Below are positions 33,060 to 42,307 of a stretch of 64,000 nt of DNA, one piece after another; position 1 is the stretch's first letter, and the number at the start of each line of letters is the position of its first letter. Origin of the DNA: QZKY01 sp963666295 (GTDB lineage: Bacteria; Pseudomonadota; Gammaproteobacteria; Burkholderiales; Burkholderiaceae_D); the NCBI GenBank assembly GCA_963666295.1, contig OY762707.1, forward strand, positions 124,001 to 188,000, written 5' to 3'. The notes beneath the pieces are model-generated. The model was given only the letters and a program-made list of their open reading frames with translations. It did no database searches and was not told the origin of the DNA. The position numbers and the translations under genes were made by a program.

Positions 33060-33104
33060 TATGATTTACACTGCAAATCAGTCTCGTATGTACCTAAAAA
33101 ACAC

Positions 33105-34424
33105 CTATCCGCGACGCCGGCCAGAGGGGTTTCTATTGCCGGAACGTTGCTGGCCGCCTCCTAGGTTTCCGCCAGCACCACCACTCCTGGGACCAGAGCG
33201 GCGCGACGGCGTTCCAGCGTAGCCAAAGGAGGTTTGCAGTGGGTCAGGCTGACGTGCAGAAGATTGCGGCTTATTTCCCCTGGCATTGCCACCACCTGTC
33301 TTGTCAGCTTCCTTGCCCAAGCCGCTGGCTTTCATCAGATCGCGCACGGCATTTTCTTCGAGCTCCTCCCAGCGACCACGTCGCAAATTTTTGGGCAAGA
33401 AAAGCGATCCATAGCGCGTGCGAATCAGGCGCGAAACCGTCAGGCCAACCGCCTCAAACATTCTGCGCACTTCGCGATTGCGGCCTTCACCAATAATGAC
33501 GCGATACCATCTGTTGACCCCGGTGCCTCCCCCTTCTGCCACTCGCTCAAACTTGGCTACGCCGTCTTCAAGCTCAATACCTTTCAACATTTGCTGGCGC
33601 ATGCCCTCTTCTAGTTCGCCTAGTGTGCGAACCGCGTATTCGCGTTCAATGTTGTAGCGCGGATGCATCAAACGGTTGGCCAGATCCCCCGAGGTAGTAA
33701 ACAACAACAGGCCTTCCGTGTTGTAGTCAAGTCGACCAACTGCCACCCATTTGCCTACTTTGAGCATCGGCAGATGGTCGAATACAGAGGTGCGGCCTTC
33801 CGGATCATCACGACTAACAATCTCTCCGGCAGGCTTGTGATACAGCAAGACGCGCGGCGGGCGCTGACTAAGCTTGCGTTGCAAAAGCTTGCCGTTAATA
33901 CGAACCTGATCAGTTGGCAAAATACGCTGCCCGACATGAGCTGGCTCGCCATTAACCGAAACGCGCCCCGCAATGATCAACTCCTCCATTTCACGGCGTG
34001 ACCCAACACCCGCTTCGGCAATGACCTTGTGTAACTTTGGCGCATCGTCATCGGCCGTCAGATCACGGCGTGCTTTTGATGGGCGCGGCTTTTTCCCATC
34101 TGCGGCGGATCCCTTTTCCATAACCTGATCGAAATTATCCGCGGTAACAAAGGAAAAAATGTCGTCTGACTTGTTCGTTTTAGAGGCTCTCGCTGGCCTG
34201 CTCTTCTGAGAAGGAGCTTTTTCGATTGCCGAACCAGCAGGCTGCTCTTCCAGGGTCGTGATGGTGCCTTCTTCCTGAGTTATCTTGCGACGACCGCGTG
34301 AAAACTTGGACTTGCGCCCTGGCCTTTTTTCACTGTTGGCAGCAGCTTTACTGTCGTCTTTTTTGGCCTCTACTGCTTCGGGCCTTGGGCCTTCAGCTTC
34401 CAAAGAGCGGGTTTCATCTTGCAT
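33105..34424 (-). CDS. rluB: 23S rRNA pseudouridine(2605) synthase
   Basis: The enzyme has a long charged N-terminal extension (Lys/Glu/Arg-rich), an S4 RNA-binding domain starting PKLHKVIAEAGVGSRREMEELI, and the RsuA/RluB catalytic domain with VGRLDYNTEGLLLFTTSGDLANRLMHP (Asp nucleophile in GRLD). The Gly/Arg/Ser-rich tail is likely disordered. It modifies U2605 of 23S rRNA. I prefer the ATG at 34422-34424 (MQDETRS), 22 bases after the scpB stop, over an in-frame ATG at 34487 inside scpB. It is co-transcribed with scpB, as in many betaproteobacteria. Confidence 0.9.
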   Translation of the reverse strand: MQDETRSLEAEGPRPEAVEAKKDDSKAAANSEKRPGRKSKFSRGRRKITQEEGTITTLEEQPAGSAIEKAPSQKSRPARASKTNKSDDIFSFVTADNFDQVMEKGSAADGKKPRPSKARRDLTADDDAPKLHKVIAEAGVGSRREMEELIIAGRVSVNGEPAHVGQRILPTDQVRINGKLLQRKLSQRPPRVLLYHKPAGEIVSRDDPEGRTSVFDHLPMLKVGKWVAVGRLDYNTEGLLLFTTSGDLANRLMHPRYNIEREYAVRTLGELEEGMRQQMLKGIELEDGVAKFERVAEGGGTGVNRWYRVIIGEGRNREVRRMFEAVGLTVSRLIRTRYGSLFLPKNLRRGRWEELEENAVRDLMKASGLGKEADKTGGGNARGNKPQSSARQPDPLQTSFGYAGTPSRRSGPRSGGAGGNLGGGQQRSGNRNPSGRRRG

Positions 34425-34446
34425 ATGCGTTGAATCCAAAGAGTGT

Positions 34447-35154
34447 TTATTGTTGCTTGTCTGGTATGCCGACCATGTTTTCTTCATCTTCCGATCGACT
34501 TATTCCTGCTGGCAATTCATCGTCAGAACCTTCAAAATTTATCTTTGACTGATTGGCGTCCTGTCCGAAGTGTGTTTCCAGAAAACCGAGATTCAGTGAC
34601 CCGTCAGATGAGCCGCCCTCTTCACCTAATCGTGGCAAAGGCGGCAACTCTTTCAGTGACCCCAAGCCTAAGTCGTCTAGAAACTTTCTAGTGGTTGCCA
34701 GTAGGCCGGGGCGACCAATAACATTGCGCTGACCGATCGTTTCTACCCACCCACGATCTTCCAGCATCCGGATGATTTGCGAATTAACCGCAACGCCGCG
34801 AATTTCTTCAATATCGCCACGTGTAACCGGTTGGCGATAGGCAATGATGGCAAGCGTTTCCAGTGCTGCGCGTGAATATCGTGGCGGACGCTCGGGGTTC
34901 AGACGATCAAGATATTTTTTCATTTCCGGCCGACTTTGAAACCGCCAGCCATTGGACAAAGATGCCAGTTCTACTCCACGACCAGACCATTCTGATTGAA
35001 GTTCATGGAGTATTTCTTCAATAGTGTTTTCGCTGAAACTACTCTTGCCTTCTCCACCTTCAGCAAAAAGCAAGCACATGTCGGCAACCGTCAAAGGGTC
35101 GTACACACACAGCAAGGCTGTTTCAATGACCTTTTTTGCCTCAGCATCATTCAT
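34447..35154 (-). CDS. scpB: Segregation and condensation protein B
   Basis: The 235-residue protein has two winged-helix domains (about 1-90 and 95-175). The signatures LNPERPPRYSRAALETLAIIAYRQPVTRGDIEEIRGVAVNS and WVETIGQRNVIGRPGLLATTRKFLDDLGL are diagnostic of ScpB. An acidic tail follows. It joins ScpA and SMC in chromosome condensation. scpA is not adjacent in the window. The gene starts the scpB-rluB operon. Confidence 0.93.
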   Translation of the reverse strand: MNDAEAKKVIETALLCVYDPLTVADMCLLFAEGGEGKSSFSENTIEEILHELQSEWSGRGVELASLSNGWRFQSRPEMKKYLDRLNPERPPRYSRAALETLAIIAYRQPVTRGDIEEIRGVAVNSQIIRMLEDRGWVETIGQRNVIGRPGLLATTRKFLDDLGLGSLKELPPLPRLGEEGGSSDGSLNLGFLETHFGQDANQSKINFEGSDDELPAGISRSEDEENMVGIPDKQQ

Positions 35155-35480
35155 GCACTATCGAATTCTGTAAGTAATACAACGCCCATGAAGGGCGAAC
35201 ATGGCGTTCAATCACGCGAACGCTGCACATGCAAATCATTTCAATGAAATTACAGCACACCCAGCAGGGTGCGGTGTCTCATGCGGCACAGGAGCGGCTA
35301 CGGTTTGCAAGCTTTCTGGGTCCGTAGCGATGGGCGCTTACAGGGAGTAGATGTGATGCGCCTTACGTTCTTCAAACATCTGGATTTTACATGAATATTA
35401 TCTAATGTCGTGCAAAGTGATTATTTTTTGCACGACATTAGCCGAAAAGCAGCGACGCTGAAAACTTACTCAATCCATGC
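35155..35480. other. Intergenic stretch with several hairpins between scpB and ppsA
   Basis: No ORF is supported. It holds small hairpins CACCC-agca-GGGTG near 35260-35275 and a GCTACGG/CCGTAGC pair near 35296-35326, then the strong inverted repeat at 35403-35440. The scpB promoter should lie at the left end. A small RNA cannot be excluded. Confidence 0.35.
35403..35440. repeat. 14-bp perfect inverted repeat downstream of ppsA
   Basis: TAATGTCGTGCAAA at 35403-35416 and TTTGCACGACATTA at 35427-35440 form a long stem with a 10-base loop. It is 40 bases after the ppsA stop in the ppsA reading direction. No long T run follows the outer arms, so it could be a terminator variant or protect the ppsA mRNA 3' end. 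Confidence 0.55.
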
Positions 35481-37898
35481 TTATTTCAGTTTTGCCAAAT
35501 TGTGCCAGGTACTGATAACCGAATCAGGGTTAAGAGACATGGATTCAATACCACGATCCACCAGCCACTTGGCAAAATCTGGGCGGTCTGACGGGCCTTG
35601 CCCACAAATACCAACATATTTACCTTGCTTACGACAAGCTTCAATCGCTTTGGCAATCAGTGCAAGCACAGCCGGGTCACGCTCATCAAAATCAGATGTC
35701 AGCAATTCCATGCCCGTATCGCGGTCAATACCAAGCGTAAGCTGTGTCAAATCATTTGAGCCAATTGAGAATCCATCAAAATGCTCCAGAAACTCATCAG
35801 CAAGAACCGCATTGGATGGCACCTCACACATCATCACCACACGCAGCCCATTTTCGCCACGCTTGAGGCCGTTTTCAGCCATCAGATTGAGCACCTTTTC
35901 GGCCTGGGGCAGCGTTCTGATAAACGGCACCATTACCTCCACATTGGTCAGGCCAATATCGTTTCTGACGCGCTTGATTGCATCGCACTCCATCTTGAAT
36001 GCTTCAGCAAAATCTTCTGACAAGTAACGTGCTGCGCCACGGTAACCCATCATTGGATTTTCTTCATTCGGCTCATAAAGGGTGCCGCCCAAGAGCTTGG
36101 TATATTCGTTGGACTTGAAGTCGGAAAGGCGAACGATAACCTGTTTTGGCCAGAAAGCCGCGGCAATCGTGGCAACACCCTCGACCAGTTTTTCTATGTA
36201 ACAAGCTTTGGGCGATTCATAACCGCGGGAGGCCCACTCGATATCCTTTTTGAGTTCTGCATCAAGATTCGGATAATCCAGTGCTGCCTTGGGATGGATG
36301 CCAATGCCATTGATAATGAATTCAAGACGCGCAAGACCCACGCCTGCATTCGGGATGTTATGCAAGCCAAAAGCCAATTGCGGATTACCGACGTTCATCG
36401 TGATTTTGACAGGGATTTCCGGCAGCTCTCCAAGGTAAACCTCAGTCACTTCCGTTTCCAGCAAGCCAGCATAAATGCGGCCTTCTTCACCCTCAGAACA
36501 AGATACCGTTACTTGCTGGCCATTCTTCAACACTTCCGTTGCATTGTCGCAACCGACCACGGCAGGAACACCAATTTCTCGGGCCACAATCGCCGCGTGG
36601 CAGGTACGGCCACCACGATTGGTCACAATGGCTGACGCACGCTTCATGACCGGCTCCCAGTTCGGGTCGGTAATATCTGCAACCAGAATGTCGCCCGGTT
36701 GCACCAGATGCATTTCGGACGTATCTGTAACAACGCGTACCGTGCCGGAACCAATTTTCTGGCCAATGGCACGGCCGGTTATCAGCACTTCAGACTGTTC
36801 CTTGAGCTTGTAGGTCTGTTGAACGTCTGATGATTGCTCCTGTGATTTCACAGTTTCAGGGCGCGCTTGCAGAATGTACAACTTGCCATCTTTCCCGTCT
36901 CTGCCCCACTCAATATCCATTGGGCGGCCATAGTGCTCTCCAATGATGACAGCGTATTTGGCCAGCTCTGCCACCTCTTCATCTTTTAACGAGAACTGAT
37001 TGCGCAGGTCGACCGGTACCTCAACCGTTCTAATGGTATTGCCGACTTCATTTGAATCGGCATATTCCATCTTGATCAACTTTGATCCGATATGGCGTCG
37101 GACAACCGGCATTTTTCCTGCTGCCAGCATTGGCTTGTGCACATAAAATTCATCCGGGTCAACAATACCCTGCACAACTGCTTCGCCAAGTCCGTAGCTG
37201 GCGTTAATAAAAACGACATCTTCAAAGCCGGATTCAGTGTCAATCGTAAACATCACACCAGAGGCGCCGATATCGGAGCGCACCATGCGTTGCACACCAA
37301 CAGAAAGCGCCACTTCGGAGTGCTTGAAGCCGCGTTGCTGGCGATAGGAAATGGCGCGATCGTTGTACAGGGAAGCAAAAACATGTTTGATCGCTTCCAG
37401 AATATGCTCAATGCCAACCACATTGAGATAGGTTTCCTGCTGCCCCGCAAAGGAGGCGTCTTGCAAGTCCTCGGCCGTGGCCGACGAGCGGATCGCAAAA
37501 GAAACTTCTGCAGGGGAGTCGTCAACCAGTTGCTGGTAATGCGCAATGATGTCTTCCTCCAGCGCCTTCTGGAGCGGCGTATCAACAATCCATTGACGAA
37601 TGGCCGCACCAGCCTCGGCGAGCGCTTTTACGTCATCAATATCAAGACCAATCAATCGCTCGCTAATGCGTTGCTCCAGTGAATCTCCACTATCCTGCTT
37701 ATGCTGCAGAAAGTCCCAATAAGCTTGCGCTGTAGTTGCAAAGCCACCAGGTACGCGAACGCCTTTACTGGTTAACTGACTGATCATCTCGCCGAGTGAC
37801 GCGTTTTTACCACCAACGACACCGACATCCGTCATTCGTAATTCTTCAAAAGAGATGACATTACCTGACTTTTTTGCATTATTCATATGTGACACCAT
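35481..37898 (-). CDS. ppsA: Phosphoenolpyruvate synthase
   Basis: The 805-residue enzyme makes PEP from pyruvate, ATP and water. The ATP-grasp N-domain has VGGKNASLGEMI; the phospho-His domain has GGRTCHAAIVAREIGVPAVVG with the catalytic His; the C-terminal PEP-binding barrel has LARLEFIINGIGIHPKA, PMMGYRGAARYL and the CGQGPSD loop with the active Cys. Length fits the family. A start at the Met codon at 37886 (MNNAKKSG) is as likely as 37898. It is divergent from ppsR, the kinase/pyrophosphorylase that controls it. A terminator-like hairpin stands in its leader at 37944-37964. Confidence 0.95.
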   Translation of the reverse strand: MVSHMNNAKKSGNVISFEELRMTDVGVVGGKNASLGEMISQLTSKGVRVPGGFATTAQAYWDFLQHKQDSGDSLEQRISERLIGLDIDDVKALAEAGAAIRQWIVDTPLQKALEEDIIAHYQQLVDDSPAEVSFAIRSSATAEDLQDASFAGQQETYLNVVGIEHILEAIKHVFASLYNDRAISYRQQRGFKHSEVALSVGVQRMVRSDIGASGVMFTIDTESGFEDVVFINASYGLGEAVVQGIVDPDEFYVHKPMLAAGKMPVVRRHIGSKLIKMEYADSNEVGNTIRTVEVPVDLRNQFSLKDEEVAELAKYAVIIGEHYGRPMDIEWGRDGKDGKLYILQARPETVKSQEQSSDVQQTYKLKEQSEVLITGRAIGQKIGSGTVRVVTDTSEMHLVQPGDILVADITDPNWEPVMKRASAIVTNRGGRTCHAAIVAREIGVPAVVGCDNATEVLKNGQQVTVSCSEGEEGRIYAGLLETEVTEVYLGELPEIPVKITMNVGNPQLAFGLHNIPNAGVGLARLEFIINGIGIHPKAALDYPNLDAELKKDIEWASRGYESPKACYIEKLVEGVATIAAAFWPKQVIVRLSDFKSNEYTKLLGGTLYEPNEENPMMGYRGAARYLSEDFAEAFKMECDAIKRVRNDIGLTNVEVMVPFIRTLPQAEKVLNLMAENGLKRGENGLRVVMMCEVPSNAVLADEFLEHFDGFSIGSNDLTQLTLGIDRDTGMELLTSDFDERDPAVLALIAKAIEACRKQGKYVGICGQGPSDRPDFAKWLVDRGIESMSLNPDSVISTWHNLAKLK

Positions 37899-37943
37899 AA
37901 AGATCTAATTGTTTATATTTATGAGACTTCGTTAAACTTGGAC

Positions 37944-37964
37944 AAAAAAACCGACAGACGTCGG
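37944..37964 (-). terminator. Terminator-like hairpin in the ppsA leader (possible attenuator)
   Basis: On the minus strand CCGAC-gtct-GTCGG is followed at once by seven T residues (plus-strand A run 37944-37950). It has the same direction as ppsA and lies 46 bases before its start. So it would stop transcripts entering ppsA from upstream. It could be an attenuator of ppsA, or end a short leader transcript from the ppsA-ppsR gap. Confidence 0.6.
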
Positions 37965-38107
37965 CGGGCAGACGAATTTTTGCTGCAATTTGAGCGCGCA
38001 CCTAAAGAATTGGTCTGAAACAGGCATAAATTACTGAATATTTTTCAATAAATTTGGATAAACTACGCTGCCAACACCAACAACATTCCTTAAAAAGCCT
38101 CGCGCCA

Positions 38108-38161
38108 CACGAAAAGTACATAATTAAGTCAGGCGCTGCACGAAAAGTACATAATTATGTC
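38108..38161. repeat. Tandem near-identical repeat spanning the ppsR start codon
   Basis: The 19-mer CACGAAAAGTACATAATTA occurs at 38108-38126 and 38139-38157, each followed by AGTC or TGTC. The period is 31 bases. The second copy supplies the A of the ppsR ATG; the first copy has AAG at that place. It also duplicates the weak GAAAAG that serves as ribosome-binding site. Confidence 0.7.
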
Positions 38162-38996
38162 CGAAAACACCAACAAAAAAAACCCTGAAAGCGCCCGATC
38201 CATATTTATTATTTCCGATGGTACCGGCATTACAGCTGAAAGCATTGTCGACTCGATTTTGGCGCAGTTTGACTTTCAATTCGACAAGAAGCGTTTCTAC
38301 TTTATCGATACACCTGAAAAAGTAAATCTTGCCGTTCATGCAATCAATAATGCAAGTGCGGAGGGAAAGCCTAGGCCGATTGTTTTTCATACGTTGGCAC
38401 AAATTGAGTTTTCAAACGCCATCAAGCAATCCAATGCCCTGCATTTTGATTTAATGCACAGTATTGTCGCATCCATGGAGGAGGAGCTCGGCCAGAAAGC
38501 AACACAATCAATTGGCACACGACACAAAGACCCTAGCGACCAGGCTTACCTACATCGAATGGAGGCCATCAATTTCACGTTGCTGCATGATGACGGACAG
38601 TCACATCGCAATCTGGAAAACGCAGACGTCATCCTGATTGGTGTATCCCGCTCAGGAAAAACACCAACCAGCCTTTATCTTTCCATGCATTTTGGCATCA
38701 AAGTCGCTAACTACCCCCTCATTCCAGAAGATTTTGAAAGGGGAAGACTTCCTGCCATTCTGCTCAAGCACAGGGACAAACTGTTCGGCCTGTCGATTGA
38801 TCCGGTGCTGTTAAGCAAGATTCGTCATGAACGGCGACCTAACAGCGCTTACGCCGCACTTGATAACTGCAGACACGAAGTGCGTTCTGCAGAAGAAATG
38901 ATGCAAAAACATGGCGTACGCTGGCTTTCGAGCACTGCCAAATCCATTGAAGAAATTGCATCCTCTATTTACCACCAGATTCCACTTGTTCAATAG
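38157..38996 (+). CDS. ppsR: PEP synthase regulatory kinase/pyrophosphorylase
   Basis: The 279-residue DUF299 protein switches PpsA off by ADP-dependent phosphorylation and on by Pi-dependent dephosphorylation. The P-loop-like GVSRSGKTPTSLYLSMHFG is near residues 162-180, followed by KVANYPLIPEDFERGRLP. The N-terminus has FIISDGTGITAESIVDS. It is divergent to ppsA, its target. The start ATG lies in the second copy of the 31-base tandem repeat. Confidence 0.93.
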   Translation: MSENTNKKNPESARSIFIISDGTGITAESIVDSILAQFDFQFDKKRFYFIDTPEKVNLAVHAINNASAEGKPRPIVFHTLAQIEFSNAIKQSNALHFDLMHSIVASMEEELGQKATQSIGTRHKDPSDQAYLHRMEAINFTLLHDDGQSHRNLENADVILIGVSRSGKTPTSLYLSMHFGIKVANYPLIPEDFERGRLPAILLKHRDKLFGLSIDPVLLSKIRHERRPNSAYAALDNCRHEVRSAEEMMQKHGVRWLSSTAKSIEEIASSIYHQIPLVQ

Positions 38997-39055
38997 TGGC
39001 CAAGCTGACTGTGGGGCCGATGAGTGCGGATGAAGCACTCCGGCTCAAGAGTGCT

Positions 39056-40279
39056 CTACAAATAGTTGAACAGTGATAGCCCAACTATCTGCACATAGGA
39101 TGACTGCGCTGCTTCCAACGTAAACTTTTGCTGCGCAAGAATGGAAATAGCTTTCGTGTAATCCAGATCCTGCAAGTCTGACAGCATTTGCGAATACTGA
39201 AGATCAAGATCAGTGCCAGCACTATCGAGATTTTCAATCTCGTTCAGACGTGCACCAACCGATGCTCTGACTGTTAAAACATTATCAAGTGCACTCGTGA
39301 GATTGGCCGTTGCCACTGCCAGGCCTTGATTAAGATTGGCCCTTCCTGCCGCCGTTCCTGTATCCGTTTCCAGCAAGTTGATCAAATCTGTCAATGTCGA
39401 GAACAGGCTCTGGTTGCTGTTTGGTTGTTGCGTTGCGACTGTCAGCGTGTCACCGTCGGTACGTGAACCACTAACACTAAACTCAATGCCATCAAACGTG
39501 AATGTAGTTGGATCTGTATAGGTTCCTGTCGAGATTGGCGTTGCTGGATCAAGTGTCGTGTCAAAAACTGAGTACGTTGTTTCTCCTGTCACCGAATCAA
39601 CTGCAAAAGCAATGTTGTAGGTATCACCGGTAATACTAGCTTCATCAATCACCTGGGTATCTGAAATTGAAGCGACATCAAAGCTCCCACCTGAAGCAGA
39701 TACACTAAATGTGCCCAAACCGTAGCTGTTCTGGAATACGGTATCACCCGTGTCACTGACCCTGATTTTCCGGGTAGCATCAACCTGGATGCTACGTTGC
39801 CCCTGATCGCCATGGTAGGTGGCAGTAGTTGTCGTCAATGAAAATGCTTCGCTTGATGTCTTAAACCCGGAAAAGATGTAATTGCCTGATGCATCCCGTG
39901 TATTGGCTAGACCCAGCAACTCTTCCAATTGGCCACGCATTTCCGTTGCAAGATACCCCCTTTCACTGCTCCCATATGATGGATTCCCTGCCCCGATAAC
40001 CGAGCTTTGCAAGTCCTGCACTAAGGTAGTCAAAGTCTGAAGCGTCACTTCTTCCAGACTCAAGGTGTTAGTGGCCTGCGTACGGTTATCCGCGTATTGT
40101 GTGTTAAGCGCTTGTTTTTGCGTTACTTCCAAAGCGCGCGCCGCTGCAATTGGGTCATCTGAAGGTGTGAGTATGCGGCGGTTGGCAGATATCTGTTCCT
40201 GTGTTTTCAACAGGTCAGACTGCAATTTGCTCATCCTGTCAGATGTGGTCGCATACAACATGCTGGTACTAATACGCAT
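39056..40279 (-). CDS. flgL: Flagellar hook-associated protein 3 (FlgL)
   Basis: The 407-residue hook-filament junction protein starts MRISTSMLYATTSDRMSKLQ and ends with the flagellin-like C-terminal helix (LSILAQQKFTLEAAQSSYVQIVGLSLFNYL). I start at 40279 because MRIST is the family N-terminus; an in-frame codon 39 bases upstream overlaps the space after flgK. The stop of flgK is 10 bases upstream, so flgK and flgL are one unit, probably under the FliA promoter at 42242-42268. Confidence 0.93.
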   Translation of the reverse strand: MRISTSMLYATTSDRMSKLQSDLLKTQEQISANRRILTPSDDPIAAARALEVTQKQALNTQYADNRTQATNTLSLEEVTLQTLTTLVQDLQSSVIGAGNPSYGSSERGYLATEMRGQLEELLGLANTRDASGNYIFSGFKTSSEAFSLTTTTATYHGDQGQRSIQVDATRKIRVSDTGDTVFQNSYGLGTFSVSASGGSFDVASISDTQVIDEASITGDTYNIAFAVDSVTGETTYSVFDTTLDPATPISTGTYTDPTTFTFDGIEFSVSGSRTDGDTLTVATQQPNSNQSLFSTLTDLINLLETDTGTAAGRANLNQGLAVATANLTSALDNVLTVRASVGARLNEIENLDSAGTDLDLQYSQMLSDLQDLDYTKAISILAQQKFTLEAAQSSYVQIVGLSLFNYL

Positions 40280-40289
40280 AACTAATCCC

Positions 40290-42200
40290 CTATCTGCCCA
40301 AAGACAGCAATAAATCAAACATTTCTTCAGCTATTTTCATTAACTGTGCTGCTGCCTGATAAGCCTGCTGGTAGCGCAACAGATCTGCCGCCTCTTCATC
40401 CAGATTGACTCCTGACTCGGATTGTTGAGCTTCAATCGCCTGATTATAAAAAGCGCTGGCCGCGGCGCTGGTCACATCCAGTTCATTGGTCTTGTTGCCA
40501 ATGAAATTCACCAATTTGGAATAAGCGCCCTGGTAACTCGTGCTGCTGCCATCAAGCAAGTTTGTCGTCTGAAGCTCACCAAGCAACAATGCATTACGAC
40601 TATCACCAATGCCGTCCGCATTCGCTTCAACAGTGAATTCATCTCCGGTTTCTGGCAAGCCAGAAATCTGAACGGTCCAGCCATTGAATGAAATGTCGTC
40701 GCCTGCTGTGTATGCCTGATTTAGCGCAAGCGTACCGTTAATATCACCTGTAACGTCAAAGGTTGTGGAAGAAGTAAATGTGATAGTGACTTTTTCCTGC
40801 AAGCTGGCATCGCGAGAATTGACAACACCCTGAGAGATTGCCCCAGTTCCCATATTCGAGTTAGGCGCAGATGCCAGAATCGGTGCCGCAGCAGCAATCT
40901 TGGCTGTATCTGTAATTGCGACTTCTATCAGCGATGCGCCATTTACTACGGGCTGTATGACAAAGCTATCGCCCACGGCATATGTATCAGACACATCAAA
41001 TAGAACGCCATCTACTGTTGTATTGGCGCCGCTCAAGGCAAAGACTTTGCCGTCCGACAAGCGGCTTATTTGATACTCGACAGGCGTGCCAGCCGTTGTG
41101 TCTGCGAGCTTCGTTATAGTTAGCCTGTAATCACTGATTGTGAGTTGCGAAGCGTCGGTTATTGCCGCCGTTACTTCGCCACTTGATGTGTTATTGCGAC
41201 TGGCTGAGGCAACAGGTGCAGCAACGTTGAAAAAAGCACCGCCCAAATCACCATTTAGGTCTTGCCCAAGCTGATGCTGCTCATTAAAAGAAGTGGCCAA
41301 AGCAGTGGCGATCCGGCCTATAGAATTTCTGGCCACATCTAGCGTCTCTGAACGAAAAGAGACAAAACCGGCCAGATTACCTCCAGCCAGATTTTCGCCA
41401 GTTAAATTGACGATGGCACCGCTATTGTTAAAGCCGACCTCTAGGCGCGTGGGGTCATTCGGTGATGCAAGAGTCACCATCTCGTTAGTCTTGGCACCCA
41501 CAACAAGAGGCTGGCCATTCCCGATATATACGTTATAACTATTGTTTTGTTTAACAATCGACAGCTTGATTTCTTCGCTCAACTTCGCCACAAGCTGATC
41601 ACGCTGATCCAGCAGATCATTGGGTTGTGATGATCCTGATGCGGCCGCTTTTTCAATGGTGTCGTTAAGCGACGCAATTTCCTGCGCATAGGTATTCACC
41701 ATATTCACACTGGCTGTGACCTGTGAATTGATTGATTCATACATCTCGCCAAGCTGCGCATCCATGTTCTTGAAACGCGCAACCAGCGTTTCTGCTGAAG
41801 ACAGCAATGACTGGCGTGTAACCGCTGATGAAGGGTCGGTACTAACGTCCTGAACACCGCTAAAGAATTCTTGCAACGTCGGCGTTAGTCCCACTGTTGA
41901 ATCTGCCAGCATATTGTCAATTTGCTGAATCTGGGAGTAGTAAGTTCCCAGTTCACCTTTTGAAGAAAGGCCCGAATTAACCTGGCTTACAAGAAATTCG
42001 TTATAAACGCGATTAATCGTAACAATGCGCGTGCCTCTTCCAATATAACCAATACCAGTAGCATCACCCGCCGCGGCCGACTGGATAACAACCTGACGGT
42101 TATAGCCTTCTGTCGACGCATTGGCAATATTATGGCCAGTCGTCGCAATTCCTGTCTGGGCTGCAAGCAGCGCGCTTTCACCAATGTTGAGAATGCTCAT
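40290..42200 (-). CDS. flgK: Flagellar hook-associated protein 1 (FlgK)
   Basis: The 636-residue protein begins SILNIGESALLAAQTGIATTGHNIANASTEGYNRQVV, the FlgK rod/hook N-domain, and ends LLRYQQAYQAAAQLMKIAEEMFDLLLSLGR, the C-terminal axial helix. The middle is variable. It forms the first ring of the hook-filament junction. A sigma-28-type promoter lies 42 bases upstream, as expected of a late gene. Confidence 0.95.
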   Translation of the reverse strand: MSILNIGESALLAAQTGIATTGHNIANASTEGYNRQVVIQSAAAGDATGIGYIGRGTRIVTINRVYNEFLVSQVNSGLSSKGELGTYYSQIQQIDNMLADSTVGLTPTLQEFFSGVQDVSTDPSSAVTRQSLLSSAETLVARFKNMDAQLGEMYESINSQVTASVNMVNTYAQEIASLNDTIEKAAASGSSQPNDLLDQRDQLVAKLSEEIKLSIVKQNNSYNVYIGNGQPLVVGAKTNEMVTLASPNDPTRLEVGFNNSGAIVNLTGENLAGGNLAGFVSFRSETLDVARNSIGRIATALATSFNEQHQLGQDLNGDLGGAFFNVAAPVASASRNNTSSGEVTAAITDASQLTISDYRLTITKLADTTAGTPVEYQISRLSDGKVFALSGANTTVDGVLFDVSDTYAVGDSFVIQPVVNGASLIEVAITDTAKIAAAAPILASAPNSNMGTGAISQGVVNSRDASLQEKVTITFTSSTTFDVTGDINGTLALNQAYTAGDDISFNGWTVQISGLPETGDEFTVEANADGIGDSRNALLLGELQTTNLLDGSSTSYQGAYSKLVNFIGNKTNELDVTSAAASAFYNQAIEAQQSESGVNLDEEAADLLRYQQAYQAAAQLMKIAEEMFDLLLSLGR

Positions 42201-42241
42201 AATTTATTCTGCACATTTACAAGTAAGTTCACTTGCTATAA

Positions 42242-42268
42242 ATATCGGCATTAAATTCAAAAACTTGA
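42242..42268 (-). promoter_or_regulatory. FliA (sigma-28) promoter of flgKL
   Basis: On the minus strand TCAAGTTT (42268-42261), 11 bases, then GCCGATAT (42249-42242). The consensus is TAAAGTTT-N11-GCCGATAA, so the spacing is exact with two mismatches. It sits in the gap between flgJ and flgK. Confidence 0.75.
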
Positions 42269-42307
42269 AGCCGGACAGGTACTTATACTGGCTTTGAACA
42301 CAATCTC

